Source of the DNA: Rhizobium brockwellii
GTDB taxonomy: Bacteria; Pseudomonadota; Alphaproteobacteria; Rhizobiales; Rhizobiaceae
DNA length: 64,000 bases
Direction: 5' to 3'
NCBI RefSeq assembly: GCF_000769405.2
Contig: NZ_CP053440.1
Span: 496,001-560,000 of the forward strand
This document shows positions 48,471 to 57,754 of the stretch, piece after piece. The notes below the pieces were generated by a model, which saw only the letters and a list, made by a program, of their open reading frames with translations, made no database searches and was not told the DNA's origin. Each line of letters begins with the position of its first letter. Position 1 is the stretch's first letter. A program made the position numbers and the translations under genes.

Positions 48471-49283
48471 ATGACAGACCTGAACCAAGCGTTGCCCAAC
48501 CGCAAAATTCGTATCCGCAAGACGGGAGTTTGGCCGGGGGTATTTTTCTATCTCGGGGGGCTGATGCTGCTGGCGGTGGCGGGGTTTATCGGGGTATGGC
48601 AGGCGCCCGGCGTGGTCAATGACTGGCTAGTGGCGAGCGATTCGGTGGCGGTGCCCGACGCGACGATCACCGATGGGGAATGCCATGCGCGGCGGGTGGT
48701 GTTCGTCGATTGCTCAGCCCATGTCGCCTATGAAATCGAAGGCAAGAGCGTGGAGCACGATATCGACTTGATGTTCGTGAATTTCCACACGGGCGATTAT
48801 GAGGTCGATGTGGTGCGTTCGGCATCGCAGCCCAACCGAGCGGCGCTGTCGCTGGGGCTGGACATGCTGTGGAACCGCACGCTCGTGGACAGCGCCCTCG
48901 TGCTGGGGATCGCGGCAGCAGGGACTGGCCTGTTTGCGGGGGGCGCCAAGAGCGATCGCAGCCGCCGTTTGGCGCGGCGGGAATCCACGCTGGATCTTCG
49001 GGAAGTCAAAGTGGCCCAAATCAACCCGGTCTTGGGCGGCAAGTATGTGCAGTTCCAATATGGCGCCGACCGCAAGGGCAAGCCGCTGCTGGCGCTGTCG
49101 CGCTTTGGTGGGAAGGAAGAGCCCTATTGGCTCGACGGGCAGCGCGGGATGGCGTTGGCGGCGCTACCGGAAGGGGCGAGCGTGCCGGTACTGCTCGACG
49201 CGGAGCTCAAGCGGCTCGATGCCTCGCCGCCGGAGATTGCGACGATTGCGGAGCGATTGAAAGGGATGATGGCGGGGGCTTGA
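48471..49283 (+). CDS. DUF3592-like membrane protein
   Basis: 270 residues with two membrane helices: near 22-45 (VFFYLGGLMLLAVAGFIGVW) and near 138-158 (SALVLGIAAAGTGLFAGGAK). Between them is an extracytoplasmic domain with two cysteines (GECHARRVVFVDCSAHVAYE). The C-terminal cytoplasmic part has KYVQFQYGADRKGKPLLALS. This resembles DUF3592-type two-helix proteins, but the match is by eye. It stands alone; function unknown. Confidence 0.7.
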   Translation: MTDLNQALPNRKIRIRKTGVWPGVFFYLGGLMLLAVAGFIGVWQAPGVVNDWLVASDSVAVPDATITDGECHARRVVFVDCSAHVAYEIEGKSVEHDIDLMFVNFHTGDYEVDVVRSASQPNRAALSLGLDMLWNRTLVDSALVLGIAAAGTGLFAGGAKSDRSRRLARRESTLDLREVKVAQINPVLGGKYVQFQYGADRKGKPLLALSRFGGKEEPYWLDGQRGMALAALPEGASVPVLLDAELKRLDASPPEIATIAERLKGMMAGA

Positions 49284-49397
49284 GTATGGGCTCGTCAAAC
49301 AGGTATTCAACGCACCGAAGCTCGTCATACGAGACGAATGCACTTGGCATTGGTCGAGAGCGTTCAGTTCATAATCGGACCCTGAGGAGTTCTCTCC

Positions 49398-50657
49398 GTG
49401 GCCATGTTTGAAAAGCGGATGACTGCGGGAGGTGGGTCCGATTCTGGCGACGTCGACTCTGGGTATGCCTGGTGGCGGCTGGTACTCACGTTGATCCTCG
49501 GCACCGTTGCCTGCGTCGGCAACTGGTCCGTCGTGGTGCTTCTTCCAACCCTGCAAGTCGAGTTCGACACGGTGCGCGGCGGTGCCTCGCTTCCCTATAC
49601 CTGCACGATGCTTGGCTTTGCCTTTGGCGGGGTTGTAATGGGGCGTCTGGCCGATCGGGTCGGCATCGTCGTGCCAGTGCTGATCGGCGCGTTCCTGCTT
49701 TGCGTTGGCTACATCCTGGCTGCCCTTACCACCAATATTTGGCAGTTCGCAGCCTTCTCGCTGGTAATCGGCCTTGGATCAGCTGCCGGCTTTGCGCCGC
49801 TGATATCCGACCTCTCGCTTTGGTTTAGCAGGCACCGGGGGCTCGCAGTCGCCTTTGCGGCCTCGGGCAGCTATCTTTCCGGGGCGGTTTGGCCGATGGT
49901 TATCGAGCATTTCCAGACGACCCAGGGCTGGCGTGCAACCCATGTCGGAATCGGCATTTTCATCCCACTGGTAATGGTGCCCATCGGTCTGCTGTTGAAG
50001 CGGCGTCTACAGACCGTAACCTATGTCCAGGCCGAGGCGGTAACCGAAGCAGCACGCACCGAACTGGGCCTAAGCCCGAACGCGTTGCAGGTCGTCCTTG
50101 TCGTCGCGGGCTTTGCGTGCTGCATGGCAATGTCAATGCCGCAGGTCCATATCGTCGCATATTGCGGGGATCTCGGCTACGGTGTGGCGGTGGGCACGCA
50201 GATTATCGCCTTGATGCTTGGACTGGGTGTCGTCAGCCGATTGGCGTCCGGGGCGGTCGCCGATCGGATCGGTGCCGGGCCGATGTTGATCCTCGGTTCG
50301 TCGATGCAGGCGGCAGCGCTGCTGCTATATCTGTATTTCAACAGCAAGTCGTCGCTCTATGTGATCTCCGGCCTGTTCGGGCTATTTCAGGGTGGCATAG
50401 TTCCGATGTATGCCGTGATCATTCGGAAATATCTGCCGCCACGTGAGGCGGGTATCCGCATCAGCCTGGTGTTGATGGCGACCGTGCTTGGAATGGCTTG
50501 TGGGGGCTTGGCCGCTGGTTATATTTTCGACGCCACCGGCTCTTACCGCCTGGCTTTCCTGCATGGCTTCCTTTGGAACTGCGTCAACCTTGCTTTGGTG
50601 ATCTGGTTGATCCTATGGCCCAGGCAGCGGCGGAGGCAGCAGGCGTTGGCGACGTGA
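49398..50657 (+). CDS. MFS transporter, oxalate/formate-antiporter-like (possible nicotinate-related carrier)
   Basis: 419 residues, twelve membrane helices, MFS loop GRLADRVG between helices 2 and 3, and the monocarboxylate-type features GSAAGFAPLISDLSLWFSRH and GLAVAFAASGSYLSGAVWPM. It starts with GTG at 49398; TGAGGAG is well placed upstream. It is the nearest transporter to the nic locus, about 1.1 kb before the MarR gene and in opposite orientation. In Pseudomonas an MFS protein (NicT) imports nicotinate; the same role here is plausible but not shown by sequence. Confidence 0.88.
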   Translation: MAMFEKRMTAGGGSDSGDVDSGYAWWRLVLTLILGTVACVGNWSVVVLLPTLQVEFDTVRGGASLPYTCTMLGFAFGGVVMGRLADRVGIVVPVLIGAFLLCVGYILAALTTNIWQFAAFSLVIGLGSAAGFAPLISDLSLWFSRHRGLAVAFAASGSYLSGAVWPMVIEHFQTTQGWRATHVGIGIFIPLVMVPIGLLLKRRLQTVTYVQAEAVTEAARTELGLSPNALQVVLVVAGFACCMAMSMPQVHIVAYCGDLGYGVAVGTQIIALMLGLGVVSRLASGAVADRIGAGPMLILGSSMQAAALLLYLYFNSKSSLYVISGLFGLFQGGIVPMYAVIIRKYLPPREAGIRISLVLMATVLGMACGGLAAGYIFDATGSYRLAFLHGFLWNCVNLALVIWLILWPRQRRRQQALAT

Positions 50658-51023
50658 ACAGGGGCACTTTCTTACCCCGCGACAAGGTCTCGATTTACTG
50701 CCCAACGCGCTAACCAAAGCCTCTCGATTCCACACTTTAAAACCCCATTCCCCTGATTTGTGGACACCGGACCCGCCCCCGTGGTCAAAGGGATGGGCAG
50801 ATCACTAAGAGACACCTACTATCAAGGCCAGCATCATCCCGCTCCGAAGAGCGGCGCGAGATCGAATTGGGCATTGGCACTTACGGCAGTCTTCATCAGT
50901 CGGTGGGCGCGCTTTCGCATCCATGAAGGAATGGTGGGTCAATGCTGAAAATGGGTTGGTTGACGGTACGACGAAATGTGCCCGACCGACGACAATAGCT
51001 CACGGCAATCCGATGACGGTCTC
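50658..51023. other. 370 bp without a supportable gene
   Basis: Only one short frame (50760-50948), with no recognised product. Nothing else seen. Confidence 0.35.
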
Positions 51024-51209
51024 TTAGAGCAAGGGACTGGCAGTCCCGCGACGCTCGCAACCGTTCAGCTCCTCGGCGATTTCATCTGCGTCCCGCTTTC
51101 GAAGTTGCACCAGATCCTTGCCGTTCGTGGCGGCCGGAAGTCCTGTCAAGGTGTCCATGACTGTCCAAGAGCTGCCATCGGGCTCGACCCGATAACGGTC
51201 GCCACTCAT
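51024..51209 (-). CDS. Small hypothetical protein, 61 residues
   Basis: From ATG at 51209: MSGDRYRVEPDGSSWTVMDT, then LTGLPAATNGKDLVQLRKRD and ADEIAEELNG. The strand-rich opening followed by a helix resembles small rhizobial proteins of unknown role. A start at 51245 is possible. The ribosome site is weak. Confidence 0.5.
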   Translation of the reverse strand: MSGDRYRVEPDGSSWTVMDTLTGLPAATNGKDLVQLRKRDADEIAEELNGCERRGTASPLL

Positions 51210-51234
51210 GACACCACTGCGATGTGAATGGTGC

Positions 51235-51399
51235 TCAGAGCACATGGGATGAAAACAGGGCTATGACGACCAGCACGGTCATGCAGATGACAATAGACCA
51301 GAGGATCGTCTTGACGCGCGGGTTGGTGCGGATGCGCGTTGCAATGTCGGGCGTAGGTGGTAGCGGGCGTCCATGGGCAGAGCCGAGATATCGAGCCAT
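51235..51399 (-). CDS. Small membrane protein, 54 residues
   Basis: ATG at 51399 with AAGGAG nine bases upstream. The product has a soluble N-terminus (MARYLGSAHGRPLPPTPDIA) and a single membrane helix at about 32-50 (TILWSIVICMTVLVVIALF), giving a cytoplasmic basic head and a short outside tail. No family recognised. The strong ribosome site supports it. Its last codons overlap the longer start option of the next small gene. Confidence 0.6.
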   Translation of the reverse strand: MARYLGSAHGRPLPPTPDIATRIRTNPRVKTILWSIVICMTVLVVIALFSSHVL

Positions 51400-51718
51400 C
51401 GCAATCTCCTTGTTTGCCGGGTGAACGCCGCCCACCTCCGCTTGTTCCCCGGCGGAGCTGCGCGACATGCGATTCATGTTAGAAAATGCTTAACTATATT
51501 TGGAAGACTTCATTCCGCGCTGTATATCCTCTGATCACGGCGAAATCGGTCGGGATGCGGCGCGTGCGCATAGCAGACGGTCCTTGTTGGGCACAGGCCC
51601 AGTGACTGAAGGCCGCCGCCGTACCCCAGATCAAAGTTGTGAAGAAGGTCAACCACGACGATGCCGGTCATGAGGTCGATATTCCACGACACGCCATCAT
51701 GGCAGGGCGCCAATCTCG
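51400..51718. other. 320 bp without a supportable gene
   Basis: Nothing recognised. It lies between the small membrane protein gene and the stop of the MarR gene. Confidence 0.35.
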
Positions 51719-52201
51719 TCACCGCTCTCCAACCTCATCGTCCGCGATTTTGCGAAGAAGATACAGCAGCGCAATTCTCTCCGCCGGATTGAGGGGAGAG
51801 ACGGTTTTCTCGCTGATGAGATATGCGCGAGGATACATGTCCTGAAGCACCGCCTCACCCTTCGGCAGGAGAGAAATCACGACCTTGCGGGCGTCGGCTT
51901 TGTCTTTGGACAGATCGATCAATCCACGTGCTTTCAGACGCTCGACGATCCCGCGGATGGTCGCCTGATCGACCGAGGTGGCCTTCACCAATTCGACCTG
52001 AGAGCTAGGGCCGAGATCGTGTAGCGCGCAGAGCGTGACGAACTGGACCGATGTCAGGTCTGGGTCACTGGCGTTGGCCTGGAAGATCGAGAGATGCCGC
52101 TGATAGGCTTTGCGCAGCAAGTGACCCACCTGCTCGGTAACATCATAGACGGTTTCTGACACCGCGGCTTCACGTGGGCGTTCGGTGTCGTTGACAGTCA
52201 T
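51719..52201 (-). CDS. nicR: MarR-family regulator, NicR-like
   Basis: 160 residues from ATG at 52201; ATG at 52240 is also possible, and the frame is open to 52333 but that would cross a strong hairpin. The MarR winged helix is clear: LTSVQFVTLCALHDLGPSSQ, then VELVKATSVDQATIRGIVER and LKARGLIDLSKDKADARKVV. In Pseudomonas and Bordetella, MarR proteins of this kind (NicR/BpsR) repress the nic genes and respond to 6-hydroxynicotinate. Its place at the end of nicCDEFX on the same strand supports the name; the two palindromes in the nicC-nicA gap are the likely sites. Confidence 0.78.
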   Translation of the reverse strand: MTVNDTERPREAAVSETVYDVTEQVGHLLRKAYQRHLSIFQANASDPDLTSVQFVTLCALHDLGPSSQVELVKATSVDQATIRGIVERLKARGLIDLSKDKADARKVVISLLPKGEAVLQDMYPRAYLISEKTVSPLNPAERIALLYLLRKIADDEVGER

Positions 52202-52290
52202 GTTAGCGGGTCCATCGGTTGCAGCGTCTAGTGCGTCCATGCAGGAAACACCACAGCGTGTTTCACCGGTCATGGCATAGGAGGCTCGAG

Positions 52291-52318
52291 CTGCTTGGCG
52301 TGTTTTCACGCCAAGCAG
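52291..52318. repeat. Perfect 12-bp hairpin between nicX and nicR
   Basis: CTGCTTGGCGTG, loop TTTT, CACGCCAAGCAG. It lies 11 bases past the nicX stop. No T-run follows on the complement, so it may be an RNA-stabilising or Rho-assisted end of the nic message. Confidence 0.65.
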
Positions 52319-52329
52319 GTGGGTTGCGA

Positions 52330-53364
52330 TCACGATTTGACGGTGTGCTGCATTTCCTTGACGGCGATATCACCGTTCAGGACCATCGGCTCATCGTCGA
52401 GAAAGAGCGAGCAATTACGCATCGGGATATCGAGATGGCAGGCCGTGTCGTTCGGCCCGCCCAGTTCATTGTTCGGGCCGGTCGAGAACATGACATTGCC
52501 GTAGAACGAGCGGGCCTCCATGCCCATGCCGCCCGGAAATTCGCCGGGCACCATGCGATGCCACTTGGCGTTTTGATTAAGGCCCCAGCCGACATGGCTC
52601 ATGCCCATGCCACGCGGATCGTTGAAACCGTCCATGTAGGATTTGACTAGCTCGGCGTCGAGGCCGCCGCGAATGTCGGTGATCCAACCGTTTTCAATGG
52701 TGTAGTAGATCGGATCGCGCACGTAGATGTTCTGCGGCAGCAGAATATCGCCCGGAGCAACGACGATCGTACCGTCGACGCCATCATCGTCACCACCGGT
52801 GAAGACAAAGCCGGATGGCCAATGATCCCAGCGGCCCGGCTCGTCGGTGCACGCATATTCCGTGACGGCCGGATAGGTGTTGAGCTTGTAGGTGACATCC
52901 GTGCCATGGTCCGAGGTGATCCGCATCACCTTCGCCTTGGACAGCAGGTCTCCGGCAAATTCCACGCGCTCGCGCAGTTCCTTTGTCGGCAACATGCGGG
53001 CAAGAATCTCCGGCGGTTCGACGGCGGTCAGGATACGCGTTCCGGCCGCCTGAATCGCCATCTGTTCCGGGCTGAAGAGCAGGAAGATGCAATCGATCAG
53101 CATGTCGGCGGCCTTCAGGGCCTCGACCGCGTCCGGCATGGCCGCGAGGCCTGTCTGGCCGACGGCCCATGCGCCCGCCGGTGGCACCGGCGGCAAACGC
53201 ATGTGATACATCTTGGCCCCAAGACGCATGCCCGCCGCCATGAAGGCGTCGGCATAATCGAGGCGCTCGTTGCCCTGGGTCAGGACGATGAGTTTTTCGC
53301 CCTCGTGGACACCCGACATCTTCAACTGATGCAGGCAGATTTCGGTGAAGCTGAATTGATCCAT
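52330..53364 (-). CDS. nicX: 2,5-dihydroxypyridine 5,6-dioxygenase
   Basis: 344 residues of the NicX/leucyl aminopeptidase (M29)-like fold. NicX is a mononuclear iron ring-cleaving dioxygenase that converts 2,5-dihydroxypyridine to N-formylmaleamate. The C-terminal CHLDIPMRNCSLFLDD holds a His-x-Asp pair (His310, Asp312) that fits the iron ligands; the N-terminal segment SGVHEGEKLIVLTQGNERLD is typical of the family. GGGGAACGAGC precedes the ATG. It is last of the catabolic genes in the minus-strand nic operon, directly followed by the NicR-like gene. Confidence 0.92.
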   Translation of the reverse strand: MDQFSFTEICLHQLKMSGVHEGEKLIVLTQGNERLDYADAFMAAGMRLGAKMYHMRLPPVPPAGAWAVGQTGLAAMPDAVEALKAADMLIDCIFLLFSPEQMAIQAAGTRILTAVEPPEILARMLPTKELRERVEFAGDLLSKAKVMRITSDHGTDVTYKLNTYPAVTEYACTDEPGRWDHWPSGFVFTGGDDDGVDGTIVVAPGDILLPQNIYVRDPIYYTIENGWITDIRGGLDAELVKSYMDGFNDPRGMGMSHVGWGLNQNAKWHRMVPGEFPGGMGMEARSFYGNVMFSTGPNNELGGPNDTACHLDIPMRNCSLFLDDEPMVLNGDIAVKEMQHTVKS

Positions 53365-53409
53365 GCTCGTTCCCCTATCTTACGTGAAGGCTTGGCTGTT
53401 TTTGCAAAG

Positions 53410-54051
53410 TTACGGACAGTCGGACTTGATCTTGGCGATTTCGGCGATGGCATCCTCCCTCGAAACGACATCGCCATACTTGCTGTCGATATCGAAGAGG
53501 TTGGCATTGTGCGGATCGGGGTGCCGGTCGCCGACGCAATCGCGCACGACGATGGTCCGGAACCCGTGCTGGACGGCATCCACCGCACTTGCGCGAATGC
53601 AGCCGCTTGTCGAGCATCCGGCAAGAATGACGGTATCGATACCCTGCGTGTGAAGCAGAGAGGCAAGGCTGGTGCCGAAAAAGGCGCTGGCATATTGCTT
53701 GACGATGACCAGCTCGCCCTTTTCCGGCTCGACGCCATCGCAGAATTCGGCCAGCACGTTGCCCTCGACCATGGCCATCATGACCGGAGCCTTTTTCACC
53801 CACATGCCGCCATCGGCGCAGTTTTCAGCGAGATAGAGAATGCGGGTGTGGATGACGGGAATGCCTGCGGCGCGCGCCGCAGCCAGAAGTGCCGGTGTTT
53901 GTGCGACGGCATCGACGACACCCGGCGCATAGAGCGGCGCGCCTTCCACCGTATAGGCTTTCAGGAAGTCGATCACCAGAAGGGCCGGCCGCTGGCCGAA
54001 ACCGATGCGGTTGCCCCAAACGCCCTGATAGTTGGTTTCAGCACTCTGCAT
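53410..54051 (-). CDS. nicF: Maleamate amidohydrolase (isochorismatase-like)
   Basis: 213 residues of the isochorismatase-like cysteine hydrolase family. Triad: Asp28 (PALLVIDFLKAY), Lys in LVIVKQYASAFFGTSL and the nucleophilic Cys in VILAGCSTSGCIRASAVDA. The product hydrolyses maleamate to maleate and ammonia, the fifth step of nicotinate breakdown. AGGAG lies before the ATG. Upstream of it is a compact GC hairpin (54071-54089), between nicE and nicF. The close neighbours nicX and nicE fix the pathway assignment. Confidence 0.92.
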   Translation of the reverse strand: MQSAETNYQGVWGNRIGFGQRPALLVIDFLKAYTVEGAPLYAPGVVDAVAQTPALLAAARAAGIPVIHTRILYLAENCADGGMWVKKAPVMMAMVEGNVLAEFCDGVEPEKGELVIVKQYASAFFGTSLASLLHTQGIDTVILAGCSTSGCIRASAVDAVQHGFRTIVVRDCVGDRHPDPHNANLFDIDSKYGDVVSREDAIAEIAKIKSDCP

Positions 54052-54070
54052 AGGGCACTCCTTGTTTTCC

Positions 54071-54089
54071 TCCGCCGCAATGCGGCGGA
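54071..54089. repeat. GC hairpin between nicE and nicF
   Basis: TCCGCCGC, loop AAT, GCGGCGGA. It ends about 20 bases before the nicF start on the complement and could control processing or the relative output of nicE and nicF. Confidence 0.55.
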
Positions 54090-54105
54090 AACGACAAATT
54101 CAGGT

Positions 54106-54858
54106 TCAATAAGCGCCGGACAGAAGGGCACCGGCACCCGGCACGACGGCTTCCAGTCCTAGTGATTTCAGCATGCAATAGGTAGTTGCCACGGCAGCGG
54201 TGAGCACCGGTTTGCCGGTCATGGCCTCGACCTTGGCGATGACGGGCAGCGACGGCATCTGCACGCACGCCGAAAGCACGATGACATCGACATCAGAAAG
54301 ATCGAGCGTCTGGACGATGGCCGGCAGGTTTTCCGGATCGTGGCGGGCAACATCCAGATTGTCGGGAATTTCAAGCGCCCGCCAATCCATCACTTCGAAG
54401 CCTTCCTCGCGAATATAGTTCACGACGAGTTCGGTCAGCGGCTTCATATAGGGCGCGACGACGGCGATCTTCTTCGCCTTCATCACCTTCAGGCCCTCGA
54501 TCAGCGCGCCGGCGCTTGTGACGACCGGGATGTTCGTGTCGTTTTCCTGCGTGCGGCCGGTCAGTCGCTTTTCCGACTGGCGATGGTAGCCGAGGCCCAT
54601 CGCCATGATGGCGACGAGGCAGGCATATCCCAACACGTCGACGCGGGCATCGGACAGTTCGATGGCGCACCGATCGGATTCGGCGTCCATGGCGGCCAGT
54701 TCTTCCTTGACCACCTTCTTCATGCGCATGCGGCTGGAGTGGAAGGTGAAGCGCTCCGGGCGGATCAGCTGGCGAGCCATCAGCATCGCCGGAATTTCCG
54801 TCTCCATCGTTGTGTTGGAACTCGGCACGATCTGGCCGATACGATAGGGTTTCTGCAC
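54106..54858 (-). CDS. nicE: Maleate cis-trans isomerase
   Basis: 250 residues of the Asp/Glu racemase superfamily. Two catalytic cysteines are visible: VLGYACLVAIMAMGLG and VIVLSACVQMPSLPV. The N-terminus YRIGQIVPSSNTTMETEIPA is diagnostic of maleate isomerases, which make fumarate for the TCA cycle. Start is GTG at 54858 with AAAGGAG upstream; upstream in-frame codons run into the intercistronic region. It is separated from nicD by 89 bases containing a terminator-like hairpin. Confidence 0.93.
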   Translation of the reverse strand: MQKPYRIGQIVPSSNTTMETEIPAMLMARQLIRPERFTFHSSRMRMKKVVKEELAAMDAESDRCAIELSDARVDVLGYACLVAIMAMGLGYHRQSEKRLTGRTQENDTNIPVVTSAGALIEGLKVMKAKKIAVVAPYMKPLTELVVNYIREEGFEVMDWRALEIPDNLDVARHDPENLPAIVQTLDLSDVDVIVLSACVQMPSLPVIAKVEAMTGKPVLTAAVATTYCMLKSLGLEAVVPGAGALLSGAY

Positions 54859-54913
54859 GGACGGCTCCTTTGATGAGTGAGCGGGCGCACATTGGGCGCT
54901 CTCGCTGCGGCAA

Positions 54914-54942
54914 TAAAAATGGCGGGCCAAAGACCCGCCATT
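54914..54942 (-). terminator. Rho-independent terminator or attenuator between nicD and nicE
   Basis: On the complement AATGGCGGG, loop TCTTTGG, CCCGCCATT is followed by TTTTATT. It starts five bases after the nicD stop. It would reduce transcription of nicE, nicF, nicX and nicR relative to nicC and nicD. Confidence 0.75.
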
Positions 54943-54947
54943 GGCGT

Positions 54948-56964
<2,017 letters not shown>

Positions 56965-57050
56965 CAGCGAGACAAGCATTCGCGGCGGCTGATTTAGTTG
57001 GATGCCCCAGCGTAACGCGTTTTTCAACGTTTGCAACAACGAAATTCGAC

Positions 57051-57083
57051 TTGCCAGCGTTCGATATGAAGCGTATACGCTAT
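57051..57083 (+). promoter_or_regulatory. nicA promoter with palindromic operator
   Basis: TTGCCA (57051-57056) and TATACG (57074-57079) are spaced by 17 bases. The -10 lies inside the palindrome AGCGTATACGCT (57070-57081). Binding of a repressor here would directly block RNA polymerase. The spacing between the two palindromes is 128 bases. Confidence 0.7.
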
Positions 57084-57107
57084 TTATATAAAAATGAGGG
57101 GCAGTAG

Positions 57108-57233
57108 ATGCGTAATGTCGGTGACAGTCGCATCGTTATGATGCGCACGCGCCGCCAAGGCGCCCGCCGTATAGCGATCCGTCCAGTAGCAAAAGGCCTG
57201 GCTATTTGCGCGATGCTGGAGGAGCTCCCATGA
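57108..57233 (+). CDS. 41-residue leader reading frame coupled to nicA
   Basis: ATG at 57108 is preceded by GAGGGG six bases upstream and lies about 20 bases after the likely transcription start. The product is strongly basic (MRNVGDSRIVMMRTRRQGAR, then RIAIRPVAKGLAICAMLEEL P). Its TGA (57231-57233) overlaps the nicA ATG at 57230 as ATGA, so it may couple translation of nicA to its own. Too short to appear in usual gene calls. No known family; it could be a leader peptide or a chance frame. Confidence 0.5.
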   Translation: MRNVGDSRIVMMRTRRQGARRIAIRPVAKGLAICAMLEELP

Positions 57234-57754
57234 AGCCTTCCGTTTCCGTTTCACTGAATGTCAACGACGCTCTTTGGCGCGTTAGCGCGAAACCGGAAAC
57301 ACCGCTTCTCTACATCTTGCGTAACGACTTGTGCCTGAATGGACCGAAATATGGCTGTGGCCTGGGCGAATGCGGCGCCTGCGCGGTTCTGGTTGACGGC
57401 CGTCCGGTGCGGTCTTGTACTGTGCCGCTTGGCGCGATCGGCAAACGACGCGTGATCACGCTCGAGGGGCTGGCGGTGGATGGGCTTCTGCACCCGGTAC
57501 AGCAGGCTTTCATCGAAGAGGCGGCGGCGCAATGCGGTTATTGCCTCAACGGCATGATCATCGCCACGGTTGGACTGCTTCAGCGAAATACGGATCCCGA
57601 CGAGAGCGATATTCGCGATGCTCTGCGGCACCATCTCTGCCGGTGCGGAACGCATGTTGAGATACTGGCCGCTGTGCGGCGCGCCGTAACCCTTACCAAA
57701 GCCGGTCGGCCAGTCGACTCGATGACCGACGACATGACGGAGGCTTCGCGATGA
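57230..57754 (+). CDS. nicA: Nicotinate dehydrogenase, [2Fe-2S] subunit
   Basis: 174 residues of the xanthine-dehydrogenase type iron-sulphur subunit. The plant-ferredoxin-like cluster has Cys43, Cys48, Cys51 and Cys63 (CGLGECGAC...RSC). The second cluster has Cys102, Cys105, Cys137 and Cys139 (CGYC, CRC). NicA passes electrons from the molybdenum centre of NicB in the hydroxylation of nicotinate to 6-hydroxynicotinate. Start at 57230 with GGAGGAG upstream. It overlaps nicB by four bases (ATGA). Confidence 0.93.
   Translation: MKPSVSVSLNVNDALWRVSAKPETPLLYILRNDLCLNGPKYGCGLGECGACAVLVDGRPVRSCTVPLGAIGKRRVITLEGLAVDGLLHPVQQAFIEEAAAQCGYCLNGMIIATVGLLQRNTDPDESDIRDALRHHLCRCGTHVEILAAVRRAVTLTKAGRPVDSMTDDMTEASR

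Noticed and set aside
52822..54162. A 446-codon plus-strand open frame across nicX, nicF and nicE
   Set aside because: It spans three recognisable genes and their intercistronic gaps in antisense and has no protein-family signal.
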